Of a stretch of DNA of 64,000 bases, positions 1 to 7,598 are shown one piece after another. The position numbers and the translations under genes were made by a program. Positions within the stretch are counted from its first letter, which is position 1, and each line of letters begins with the position of its first letter. The notes beneath the pieces were generated by a model, which worked only from the letters and a program-made list of their open reading frames with translations, had not been told where the DNA came from and searched no databases. The DNA is from Methanoplanus endosymbiosus. Its GTDB lineage: Archaea; Halobacteriota; Methanomicrobia; Methanomicrobiales; Methanomicrobiaceae. The stretch lies in the NCBI RefSeq assembly GCF_024662215.1, contig NZ_CP096115.1, forward strand, positions 868,001 to 932,000, given 5' to 3'.

Positions 1-258
1 TGCCCGACAGTTGCAGCATACAACGCCGCTGTGACAGCAGTACTTGCCGATACCGCCCTTGCAACAGCCATCGGCGGTGACTGCATCCACAGCTCTGAGA
101 AGGACACCTTCTCATGCACTCTTAAGTGCCATGACCCGAATTCAGAGATCTACTACCTCACACTCACAAAGGAGAAGGCAAGGCTGACATCATACCAGGA
201 TGAGGCCATCAGGACAAAGGTTGAGACATGGGCAGACGGTGTGGCTGCTCTTGTATGA
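1..258 (+). CDS. C-terminal part of an unidentified protein
   Basis: The reading frame is open from the first base of the window and ends with TGA at 256-258, so this is the last 85 codons of a gene that starts outside. The visible part is Ala/Thr-rich at first (CPTVAAYNAAVT), then has two cysteines spaced as CTLKC and a charged helical tail ending in ADGVAALV. A GTG at 31 could be read as a start, but coding continues upstream without a break and no ribosome binding site is seen. I do not recognise the family. Confidence 0.55.
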   Translation, partial: CPTVAAYNAAVTAVLADTALATAIGGDCIHSSEKDTFSCTLKCHDPNSEIYYLTLTKEKARLTSYQDEAIRTKVETWADGVAALV

Positions 259-395
259 TTTCAGGAAAACAAAAGCAGCCGGATAAAAACCCGGACATAA
301 CCTCCTAAAAACACACCCCTCCATGAAAACCGGATTTTTCCGGTTTTATGACCTCATTTTTTTAAAAAAAACAAAAATCACCCATAAATCCGGTT

Positions 396-677
396 TTAAA
401 AATCCTTTATATAGCCGATTTCAAAGTTTAAAGGACTTTCAAGGGCAAGATTATCTTTTTCAAAAACATCCATATAAACCAGGCCGTCCTTTGATATGTA
501 AATATTATGGCTGTATGGCAGTGCAAAAGGCATTGAAAATAGTAAAAACTGCCTGAATTTGTTTATATCGCCCATTGTTGATAGATTGTTTAAGACCTCC
601 TCTAAATCTTCAATCTCATCCACATTATCTGATAGTTTCAGGATATAATCATTGATCTCAACTTCTTCATTATTCAT
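396..677 (-). CDS. small acidic hypothetical protein (93 aa)
   Basis: A 93-residue acidic protein. Its N-terminal half is rich in Glu, Asp and Asn and likely helical, with a leucine-spaced segment DEIEDLEEVLNNL; the C-terminal half looks like beta strands (NIYISKDGLVYMDVF). No known domain, signal peptide or membrane segment is recognised. It stands alone, with AT-rich spacers on both sides, downstream of a decayed type I methylase gene that lies on the same strand. Acceptable codon use and a sensible start support a real gene, but no neighbour suggests a role. Confidence 0.5.
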   Translation of the reverse strand: MNNEEVEINDYILKLSDNVDEIEDLEEVLNNLSTMGDINKFRQFLLFSMPFALPYSHNIYISKDGLVYMDVFEKDNLALESPLNFEIGYIKDF

Positions 678-805
678 ATATCCACATTGGAATGACAGGC
701 ATTTATTTGTTCATATGACCCTGCCCGGAAATATCTCATAATCCGGATTTTCAGGATAAAGATCACGGATCTAAGCACTATTTTAACAATTGATGCCGGG
801 TAATA

Positions 806-2263
806 TCATTCCGCTTTTAAATCCTCATAAATATCTGAAAACTGCACAAGTGCAGTCTGAAGGCTCTCAGTAATCTCTTTGGCTATGACATCAGGCTCAG
901 GCAGGTTTTCAGTGTCCTTTAAGCTGTCGTCTTTGAGCCAGAATATATCAAGGCTGACTTTGTCCCTTTTTATTATATCATCATAGGCAAACTGCCTGAA
1001 ACGTTCAGTTTCCCTTCTTTCGTGCCGGTTTTTCGGGTTATAACAGGCAATGAAGTCTTTTAAATCCTCTCTTGTGAGAGGATTTTCCTTCAGGGTAAAG
1101 TGTATATTTGTCCTTAAATCATAGATCCAGAGCATATCTGTCCATGGTTCTCCCCTACCGGGTTTACTATCAAAGAAGATGACATTCGCCTTAACACCCT
1201 GTGCATAGAAAATTTCGGTGGGGAGCCTTAACAGTGTATGGACATCACATTCTTCAAGTAGTTTTCTTCTGATGGTCTCTCCGGCACCGCCTTCAAACAA
1301 GACATTATCGGGGACAACGACTGCCGCACTGCCGTTTATTTTTAAGAGGCTTTTTACGTGCTGAAGGAAGTTTAGCTGTTTGTTGGATGTTGTCGCCCAG
1401 AAGTCATCCCTTTCGTATGTCTGCTTCTCTTTTTCCGCTTTTCCGTCACCGTTGATTATTGTGTAGCTGCTCTTTTTCCCAAACGGAGGATTGGTGAGGA
1501 CAAGGTCGAAGTGCTCTTTTGGCTCTGAGAGCAGGGAGTCGCCTACGCTTATCGGGCTTTCATCGCTTCCAATCCCGTGCAGATAGAGGTTCATGGCACA
1601 GAGGCGTGCTGCACTGTCTACGATTTCAACGCCCCTGAAGGTCTCTTCCTTTAAAAATCTGCTCTGGTCACGGTCGAGGTTGTAGTTTTTTACGAGATAG
1701 TCCCGTTCTGCGAGGAAGAATCCGCCTGTTCCGCATGCAGGATCGGTTATTGTCTGGAGGGGCTTTGGCCCTGTCACCTCAACTATTGCCTGTATTAAAG
1801 GTCTTGGAGTGAAGTACTGCCCGGCACCGCTCTTTGTGTCCTCCGCATTTTTCTGTAAAAGTCCTTCGTAGATCTCTCCCTTGACGTCCATGTCAAGTCC
1901 AATCCACGTCTCTTTTCCGATGAGGTCAACGAGGCGTTTTAGTTTTGCCGGGTCCTGTATTTTGTTCTGGGATTTTCTGAATATTATGCCGAGAAGACCT
2001 GACTCTTTGCCGAGGTTTTCGAGTGTGTGGCGGTACTGGAGTTCAAGTTCATCGCCGTCTTTTGATGTCAGTTTCTCCCAGTTGTATTCATCCGGAATTG
2101 TGGACGGTCTGTTGAATGGCGGGCGGCTTTATTCGTCTGCCATTTTTAGGAATAAAAGATATGTGAGCTGTTCAACGTAGTCCCCATAGCTTACGCCGTC
2201 ATCTCTTAGTACATTGCAGTAATTCCATAGTTTTTGCACAAGTGCTGCAGATTCGGATGCCAT
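806..2263 (-). pseudogene. hsdM: type I restriction-modification DNA methyltransferase subunit HsdM, interrupted by one stop codon
   Basis: Translation from the ATG at 2261-2263 begins MASESAALVQKLWNYCNVL and runs in one frame to the stop at 806, except for a TAA at 2129-2131 after codon 44 (LLFLKMADE-stop). The part after it contains the N6-adenine methylase motifs: GQYFTPRPLI, DPACGTGGFFLA (SAM-binding motif I) and LTNPPFG (catalytic NPPF). Read through, the product would be about 485 residues, normal for HsdM. An internal ATG at 1889-1891 could give a 361-residue protein lacking the N-terminal helical domain. No intact hsdR or hsdS is adjacent; only an hsdS scrap remains at 4443-4676. Most likely an inactivated remnant, though internal initiation cannot be excluded. 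Confidence 0.85.
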
Positions 2264-2349
2264 GATTTGCTATTTAGTTTTAATTCTCCGGGTGCTTTAT
2301 TCTGTTGGATTTACTGCCGGAATTCTAAAAAGGGTAGTTTGGGGGAGAA

Positions 2350-2574
2350 TTGGTAAATTACCGGGTAAATATGGACAATCATCTTATTCTGGATATAAAA
2401 ATCCTGATAACTCTTATGGAGTGCCGAAAACTTCTGGATGAACTTATACAAAACGCCATTGCGGCTGTAAAACTCCATTTTGAGGATAAAGAACCGGAAA
2501 TAAATAATGCTGAATGCAGATGGTCAAGGGACATTATCACTGTTAATATGATTTTCCATAACCATTCCGGATAA
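2350..2574 (+). pseudogene. degraded HicB-like (UPF0150) antitoxin remnant
   Basis: The segment KLLDELIQNAIAAVKLHFED resembles the conserved helix of the HicB fold seen intact in the gene at 4118 (SLDELMQNINEAVELHYED). The strands that should precede it are replaced by an unrelated sequence (ILDIKILITLMEC), as expected after frameshifts. No HicA partner is present. It lies among other toxin-antitoxin scraps. This is a similarity I judged by eye, so the family assignment is tentative. Confidence 0.45.
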
Positions 2575-2668
2575 ATTACCAGGAGAAATATAAATCCTGA
2601 TACCAGCATTTATAAATTCATAAGTCATTTATAATTTATCAATACATAATCTATTCAAAGAGGCAGAA

Positions 2669-2929
2669 ATGACAGATATAACCATAACAGTCCCCCAGAA
2701 TATTATCCAGGCATTACGCCTTCCTCCGGATAATATACAGGCTGAACTTAAACAGGAGCTTGCTCTTGCCTTATATCAGAGAGGTATTTTGTCATCCGGA
2801 AAGGCATGTGAACTCGCAGATATGAAAAGATTGGAATGGGAAGAACTTCTTGGCAGGAGAAAAATTCCAAGGCACTATACTGATGATGACTTAATGCAGG
2901 ATTTGGAATATGCCAATAGCAGTGAGTAA
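2669..2929 (+). CDS. UPF0175 family antitoxin-like protein
   Basis: An 86-residue protein with the typical UPF0175 layout: an N-terminal strand and helix (MTDITITVPQNI), a charged helix (AELKQELALALYQRG), the conserved LSSGKACELADM helix-turn-helix-like segment, then RLEWEELLGRRKIP and an acidic tail ending DDLMQDLEYANSSE. Such proteins are usually encoded just before a DUF3368 PIN-like protein, as here, where the two reading frames overlap by 20 bases. By family knowledge it is likely the antitoxin and DNA-binding partner of a VapBC-type pair. The ATG is preceded by AGAGGCAG, a reasonable ribosome binding site. Confidence 0.85.
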   Translation: MTDITITVPQNIIQALRLPPDNIQAELKQELALALYQRGILSSGKACELADMKRLEWEELLGRRKIPRHYTDDDLMQDLEYANSSE

Positions 2930-3413
2930 CTCCTCTCCATTAATCAATCTCTCTGCAATAGGCAGGATTAATCTGTTATACCAGTTTGATTCAGTAATCA
3001 TACCTCCCGCAGTATGGTACGAAGTTGTAATTCAGGGAAAGAACAGGCCAGGATCAGAGGAATTAATCTATTTATCAGAGTCTGGACATATTAAGGTAAA
3101 AAAACCTGAAAATACGCACTTATTAAAAGCACTGATGCAGGAACTTCATGCAGGAGAAGCAGAAAGTATAGTCTTGGCACTTGAAGAAAAACCGGATGTA
3201 GTTCTTCTGGACGAAACTGAGGCTCGCCGTGTTGCCTCAACATATGAACTCAGGGTTACAGGAATACTTGGATTACTTATTAAAGCAGGAAAAAATGATG
3301 AGGCGATTTCTATTAAAGAAGAGATGGATAAATTAAGGGAAACAGGAAATTTCTGGATAAATAAAAGACTGTACGACCAAATATTAAGCATTCAAAATAA
3401 AACTGAATCATAG
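2910..3413 (+). CDS. DUF3368 PIN-domain-like toxin
   Basis: A 167-residue protein that begins MPIAVSNSSPLINLSAIGRI, the usual DUF3368 N terminus in which the first PIN acidic residue is replaced within a SNSSPLI motif. Further family marks are VIIPPAVWYEVV, HAGEAESIVLALE (conserved acidic Glu pair) and VVLLDETEARRVA followed by VTGILGLLIKAG. The fold is a PIN-like ribonuclease as in VapC toxins. It overlaps the 3' end of the UPF0175 gene, so the two are translationally coupled and probably act as toxin and antitoxin. The pair looks intact in a region where most neighbours are decayed. Confidence 0.85.
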   Translation: MPIAVSNSSPLINLSAIGRINLLYQFDSVIIPPAVWYEVVIQGKNRPGSEELIYLSESGHIKVKKPENTHLLKALMQELHAGEAESIVLALEEKPDVVLLDETEARRVASTYELRVTGILGLLIKAGKNDEAISIKEEMDKLRETGNFWINKRLYDQILSIQNKTES

Positions 3414-3551
3414 TCAAATTGACAAATAGTTTTCATTAGCGATCTAAATATCCTTGATTATACAGATAAGGAAATCTACAGCACCATTGAGATCAAATAA
3501 GTGGGATTGCCAAACAATTATATTAAACATTTAAAATATACGTTGACCAAA

Positions 3552-3722
3552 ATGAAACCTGAAATTGTATTTGAAGAAGATGACGGCACATATTCTGTTC
3601 ACTGTCCTGCTCTGAAGGGATGTCATTCACAGGGAAATACAAAGGAAGAAGCCCTCCAAAATATCCATGAGGCTATCGAACTTTATCTTGAAGCAGCCAA
3701 TGGGAAAAGCCACAAATCCTGA
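3552..3722 (+). CDS. short HicB-like (UPF0150) protein
   Basis: A 56-residue HicB-fold protein, MKPEIVFEEDDGTYSVHCP followed by ALKGCHSQGNTKEEALQNI and a final helix. The GCHSQGNT turn is the family signature. I place the start at the ATG at 3552, because a near-identical copy at 42610-42774 starts at the same residue after an in-frame stop; a GTG at 3501 would add 17 unmatched residues. No HicA toxin is next to it. It is followed immediately by a nucleotidyltransferase remnant, suggesting a patchwork of toxin-antitoxin fragments. Confidence 0.7.
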   Translation: MKPEIVFEEDDGTYSVHCPALKGCHSQGNTKEEALQNIHEAIELYLEAANGKSHKS

Positions 3723-3997
3723 AGACCCTTGAAAATCCGGAGAACAAAGTCAGCCTGATAATTCTTTTTGGAAGTTGTGCAGGTGGTGAGGACTCTTTGG
3801 AGAGCGATATTGACCTTTTAATTGAGACTGATGAGAAGAAGAAAGTCTCATCTGTCCTTAATTCCTATGAATTTATCAAAGAGAGAAAGTTATCTGCTGT
3901 TATCGTAACGCCCGGTGAGCTGAGGAACATCATAAACAGGAACCTGCCGTTTTATGAGCAGGTAATACAGGTCAGGGAACTATACAATAGATCTTAA
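3692..3997 (+). pseudogene. N-terminally truncated MNT-type nucleotidyltransferase
   Basis: The frame is open from 3692 with no good start. It encodes VSLIILFGSCAGGEDSLESD and then IDLLIETDEKKK, which is the minimal nucleotidyltransferase signature (GS, then S-D-x-D). The intact gene at 23611-24162 has the same motif preceded by a winged helix of about 100 residues, which is missing here. The C-terminal parts also match (ERKLSAVIVT against ERKLSAIVIT). A TTG at 3797 would give only 66 residues and lose the catalytic GS, so a functional product is unlikely. It overlaps the end of the HicB-like gene. Confidence 0.7.
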
Positions 3998-4117
3998 GAT
4001 GAGAACAGGATTTGAGAATAATTACATAAATTTGATGAGGATTAAAGAGGAAAATACCCACAAAGAGACAGATTATATTCATGTGAATCAAACATAAAAA
4101 ATAGAGGAGAAAGAAGT

Positions 4118-4342
4118 ATGCTGATAAAATTTAATATATATCGTGATGGAGAATTCTGGTGTGCCCGTGGAATTGGGACTGATATATTTACACAGGGTAA
4201 ATCACTGGATGAACTTATGCAAAATATTAACGAGGCTGTAGAATTGCATTATGAAGATAATATTAATGACGGGGAAGACATTACTGTTGTTTCTCTGACT
4301 GAATTCCAGGTTGGTTCATTTGCCAAAGTTTCCGGTTGTTAG
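4118..4342 (+). CDS. HicB-like (UPF0150) antitoxin-type protein
   Basis: A 74-residue protein, MLIKFNIYRDGEFWCARGIG then TDIFTQGKSLDELMQNI and NEAVELHYED, with the beta-strand/turn/helix order of the HicB N-terminal domain. The usual GCxSQG turn is changed to GTDIFTQG. A purine-rich ribosome binding site (GGAGAAAG) lies 5 bases before the ATG. No HicA-like gene is adjacent, so it is an orphan. Its role could be regulation of its own promoter, as in other HicB orphans, but nothing in the sequence shows a target. Confidence 0.65.
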   Translation: MLIKFNIYRDGEFWCARGIGTDIFTQGKSLDELMQNINEAVELHYEDNINDGEDITVVSLTEFQVGSFAKVSGC

Positions 4343-4442
4343 TGGTTCTCAGCTAAGAAATACTTAAATTGCTGAAATAATTCAGGACCACAGAATATTA
4401 TATCTGTTCATTCTTTCTTCTTTTATTTCCTTCTTCATTTAG

Positions 4443-4676
4443 TTATTTTTTTACCTTCTTCTCCTGTTTCAGCCATTCTGCAAATTCTGCCCTCTCTTTC
4501 TTCTCCGCTAAAATCCTCTCCGGAAGAACGGATGCCGGTTCATCATCAGGGTCCTGCGGGATAAGTCTGCCCTCAAACGCTTTTTTAAGAATACTCTGCC
4601 AAAAGACTCTTTGCCCGGACAAGTGACTCATCAACTGCCTTTTCAATATTATCTATGACAGTCTCCTCTCAATCCC
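4443..4676 (-). pseudogene. hsdS: C-terminal fragment of a type I restriction specificity subunit (HsdS), frameshifted
   Basis: The last 50 residues read SILKKAFEGRLIPQDPDDEP and then ASVLPERILAEKK, the stereotyped end of HsdS. Upstream, in a neighbouring frame, the sequence reads VIDNIEKAVDESLVRAKSLL, the coiled-coil segment that should be continuous with it. A frameshift near 4585-4600 separates the two, and both target recognition domains are absent. It is the only trace of a specificity subunit for the hsdM gene at 806-2263. Confidence 0.8.
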
Positions 4677-4678
4677 GA

Positions 4679-5216
4679 TTACGATTTCATGTTGTTCTTC
4701 AGTTCCTTTCCTTTTCCAGTAAGCCGGTATTTCTGTAGTCTGCTCTTTGGCTTATCGGGAATTGTCATCTCAATTAACCCCTCATTCAGAGCCGGGAGGA
4801 TGTATGCCTTACGGAAATATTTGGCATCCTTTAAACCGAGCATTTCCTGAAGTTCATTTCTTGACATCTCACCATTTAAGGCATTTAGTATTCTCATTAC
4901 TTCAGGGGTGACTTGGGGGTTGACTTGGGGGGCAAAGAAAGTAAGTGTAACATTATGCCCGTCTTCTGACCATTCAGGAATAGGAAGCCCTGATTTTGTG
5001 CATGACTCTCTAATCATTACACTGCCACGTCCTAACCGTTTTCATAAATCCACGAAGATACATAACGTGAGCAATATCCGGATTCCGCAGGACTGAGATA
5101 TGGCCGGATGAGAGTTTTTCCGGAGTGACACCTTCGGGGAAAGAGCCGGAGTTTGTAATTTCGAGGTGGTCCGGGTAGATTTTTCCGGACAGTGACAACT
5201 CTGATTTAATAATCAA
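4679..5216 (-). pseudogene. truncated and frameshifted AlbA-domain putative transcriptional regulator
   Basis: The fragment matches the C-terminal third of the intact gene at 42831-44261. Residues PDHLEITNSGSFPEGVTPEK and the following block correspond to PDRLEITNSGTFPEGVTPEK there, and the end matches almost residue for residue. One extra base near 5020-5030 splits it into two frames (FMKTVRTWQCND-stop against LGRGSVMIRESC). Everything before the LSLSGKIYPDHLEITN segment, including the AlbA nucleic-acid-binding domain, is missing. The breakpoint is a few bases inside the left end of element E1. Confidence 0.8.
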
Positions 5217-5220
5217 AATC

Positions 5221-5230
5221 CTTAGCCGGA
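5221..5230. other. putative attL of element E1
   Basis: CTTAGCCGGA here is repeated at 16546-16555. It lies 75 bases before the integrase start, comparable to the 32-base distance in E2. Read on the reverse strand and continued to the left, the DNA after the core gives codons D-F-D-Y-stop, which would complete the ATPase gene at the other end in frame. The repeat is short, so this is inference from three agreeing clues (repeat, position, restored frame). Confidence 0.45.
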
Positions 5231-5305
5231 CTTCTTTTTTTATTTATATAAAATACGTTAATCCTGCACACCACCATTATATATATCTTCAGCCTATTTT
5301 TTACT

Positions 5306-6586
5306 ATGGTAGGAAAGAAGAACCATCGTTTTCATTCTAAAAACTCAAGTTTTGCAGATTACAGAAAAAACTGTATAGCCGCCGCTTTAGAAGAAAAACG
5401 GATAACTGAAAATGATGCTGACCTTATACAAAAATTTGTCCTGGAAGAGACATCTTCATGCACCCCTGCAAGGAAGTATAAGCTCACTTACGTCCTGGTG
5501 AACTGGAGGCAGTTTCTGCCGGAGTTCAATAAGGTCACACTGACCAGCCTGTTACAGGGGATTGAAAACTTAAAATTTGCAAAAAAACCGGATGGAGAAG
5601 AAGACCTGTATAAACGCAATTCGCAGATTGATTATATCAGAACGATAAAGCGTTTTGTTCTCTGGATGATTGATGAGGAAATTGTTGCAATATCTGAGAA
5701 GAAAGTTCGGTCAAATGTCAAAACCCCGTCATATCGGTCAACGAAAACGAATGAAATGATGCTCTCCTCGGAGGAGATCCGGGCACTCATTGAAGCGTGT
5801 AGATGCAACCGGGACCGGGCATTTATTGCAATGCTCTATGAAAGCGGTTGCCGGGTTGGTGAACTTGCGGATATGACTTGGGGGCAGCTATCCTTTGATG
5901 ACTGGTCGGTAAAGTTAATCATCACTGGAGAAAACAAGACCGGAAAAACGCGGTATATCCCTTTGGTAATGTCGAGGGCGTATTTGGCAGCCTGGAAGGA
6001 CGAGTATTATCACCTTTCAAAAACTGAAAAATTCCTGAATAAATGGCCGGAAGGAATGACACCCGACAGTTTTCTATTCTTAACAAATAATCGCTACCAG
6101 CCAATGCACTATTGCAGCACAGTTAAACATCTCCGGAAGCTGGCAGAGCGTGCAGGGATTGAGAAACATATAACTCTGCATCTATTCAGGCATTCAAGGA
6201 TTACCCACCTGTTACAGCAGGGAGTTTCAGAAAGTATCATAAAATCGTTGATGTGGGGCAATCAATGCACCGACATGCTGGGAACATACGGCCATCTCTC
6301 CAACGCAGACACAGATGACGCAATGGCCAAATTGGCAGGTATTAAGCTTTCATCCGGACGGTGCAGAAGGAAAACGCTTGAACCGTTACAGTGCAGCAGG
6401 TGCCAGACGATTAACCCGCCGACACAAAGATTTTGTGGAACATGCGGGCTTGAGCTGACAGTTGAGGCGGTTGATGAGGCAAAGATTGCCAAAGAGCAGG
6501 CGGAGATGTTGCCGGAGTATCAGGAGCTCATGAAAGAGTTTGAAGATAAACTTCGGCGGCTGAGTGCGGCGGGGAATTATGACTGA
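5306..6586 (+). CDS. int: tyrosine recombinase (integrase) of E1 with C-terminal zinc ribbon
   Basis: A 426-residue integrase. An N-terminal SAM-like core-binding domain (about 20-145) is followed by the catalytic domain: Arg in YESGCRVGELADMTW, Lys in GKTRYIPL, the HxxR box in LHLFRHSRITHLL, and the nucleophilic Tyr in MLGTYGHLS. A zinc ribbon with two CxxC pairs follows (LQCSRC near residue 365 and RFCGTCGLEL), then a charged helix. The E2 integrase has the same arrangement but is divergent in sequence. The gene lies just inside the left end of E1 and should catalyse its integration and excision. A TATA-like stretch (ATTATATATATC) precedes the ATG. Confidence 0.95.
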   Translation: MVGKKNHRFHSKNSSFADYRKNCIAAALEEKRITENDADLIQKFVLEETSSCTPARKYKLTYVLVNWRQFLPEFNKVTLTSLLQGIENLKFAKKPDGEEDLYKRNSQIDYIRTIKRFVLWMIDEEIVAISEKKVRSNVKTPSYRSTKTNEMMLSSEEIRALIEACRCNRDRAFIAMLYESGCRVGELADMTWGQLSFDDWSVKLIITGENKTGKTRYIPLVMSRAYLAAWKDEYYHLSKTEKFLNKWPEGMTPDSFLFLTNNRYQPMHYCSTVKHLRKLAERAGIEKHITLHLFRHSRITHLLQQGVSESIIKSLMWGNQCTDMLGTYGHLSNADTDDAMAKLAGIKLSSGRCRRKTLEPLQCSRCQTINPPTQRFCGTCGLELTVEAVDEAKIAKEQAEMLPEYQELMKEFEDKLRRLSAAGNYD

Positions 6587-6769
6587 TTGCAATCATTGTG
6601 CGCTTTATGATACAAAAGTGTCTATTAAACGGTGTTTTGCTGAATTATTAGACAGTTTATTTACTAATTTGATAATAAAAATGTTAATTACCACGAGTAA
6701 TTTTTTATACTATCGAGGAGTTATTAGCTTTAACCCTGTTCAAGTGGACGGCGGTAATCGGAGGAAAAA

Positions 6770-6991
6770 ATGATAATTACGTATGCGAATGGCAAGCGGT
6801 TCATGCACACAAATGTCTCTGTGGATGAGCATCTACACAAATTTGCAAGAGAAAATAAGATCTCCATATCTGGGATTTTGAGAAAAGCCCTGGAAGAAGA
6901 ATATGAAAAGGCGAATCAGCACCCAGGTCGCCAAACTCATGGTGCTGATTCATCTACTGACCACTTAAATTTAAAGGAAGGTTCAGTATGA
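6770..6991 (+). CDS. ribbon-helix-helix-like small protein
   Basis: A 73-residue protein whose middle (TNVSVDEHLHKFARENKIS, then ISGILRKALEEEYEK) fits a ribbon-helix-helix fold as in CcdA-type antitoxins: a strand, a helix with HKFARENKI, a turn and a second helix. The C-terminal 20 residues are polar and likely disordered. It is preceded by a strong ribosome binding site (GGAGGAAAAA), and its stop overlaps the start of the next gene (ATGA), so it leads the replication operon. It may act as its transcriptional regulator; the fold assignment is by eye. Confidence 0.6.
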   Translation: MIITYANGKRFMHTNVSVDEHLHKFARENKISISGILRKALEEEYEKANQHPGRQTHGADSSTDHLNLKEGSV

Positions 6992-7179
6992 ATACTGTTT
7001 TACACAGGTGTAATAATAAAGGTTTCCATTGCAGTAATCCTGCTGAGATTCCAAAACAGATGATTGAAAAATTCCGGATAAAAAGGGATGTTCTTGAAAA
7101 TCTGGATGGCCTTCACAGATTAGCAGCCGAACAGGCTATCAGGAATGGTACCTGGATTCTGGTTGATGGAGATGACTGA
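6988..7179 (+). CDS. small hypothetical protein (63 aa)
   Basis: A 63-residue protein with an N-terminal part containing two cysteines and a histidine pair (HRCNNKGFHCSNPAEIP) that could bind a metal, followed by a helical part (RDVLENLDGLHRLAAEQAI) and the ending TWILVDGDD. Its start overlaps the end of the preceding gene by four bases, so the two are probably co-translated. No E2 counterpart is seen. Function unknown. Confidence 0.6.
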   Translation: MNTVLHRCNNKGFHCSNPAEIPKQMIEKFRIKRDVLENLDGLHRLAAEQAIRNGTWILVDGDD

Positions 7180-7256
7180 ATGTCAATCTGTACAATCAGA
7201 ACAGAATACATTCTGTCCGGAAATATATATATATTTTTGTATTCCGGAGGTGTTTT

Positions 7257-7598
7257 TTGATGGCTACCAGAAAATACCCGGCACCACACATTACAACATC
7301 AGCAGATAAGGATGTTGTGATCTTCTGCGATGGGGATTTTTTCATAGTGAATAATGTGCAGTTGCAGCATTTTTTGCCGTATGGTGGAATCTGTTCGGCA
7401 TATTCAAACGTTGATGATTCGGTTGCTGTAATCCGGACACATGGACATGAGGGGTTTTACATCGATGTTTTCGACAGAACTTTTCATGTGACAATAAAAG
7501 ACTTTTTAGCTGTTCGAAGTGGAAAAAGAGATAAAAAAATCCTTCACGAAGTTTTTACCTTTTCACGGGGGCATGGAAAATGTTATCCGGAGAAATGA
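7257..7598 (+). CDS. hypothetical protein (113 aa) preceding the replication gene
   Basis: A mostly beta-strand protein of 113 residues (start at 7257 or at the ATG three bases later) with several aromatic and acidic strands: DVVIFCDGDFFIVNNVQLQH, YGGICSAYSN and GFYIDVFDRTFHVTI. It ends in a basic tail. A ribosome binding site (CCGGAGGTG) precedes it, and its last 19 bases overlap the start of the large primase gene. Position and overlap suggest an accessory replication or regulatory role, but I do not recognise the family. Confidence 0.65.
   Translation: MMATRKYPAPHITTSADKDVVIFCDGDFFIVNNVQLQHFLPYGGICSAYSNVDDSVAVIRTHGHEGFYIDVFDRTFHVTIKDFLAVRSGKRDKKILHEVFTFSRGHGKCYPEK

Noticed and set aside
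323-556. Forward open frame of 77 codons at the left end
   Set aside because: It overlaps the more plausible reverse-strand gene at 396-677, has an odd composition (KKTKITHKSGFKN) and no ribosome binding site.
2129-2131. Recoding of the hsdM stop codon (as for pyrrolysine)
   Set aside because: The codon is TAA, whereas pyrrolysine uses TAG, and no downstream element is seen; decay is simpler.
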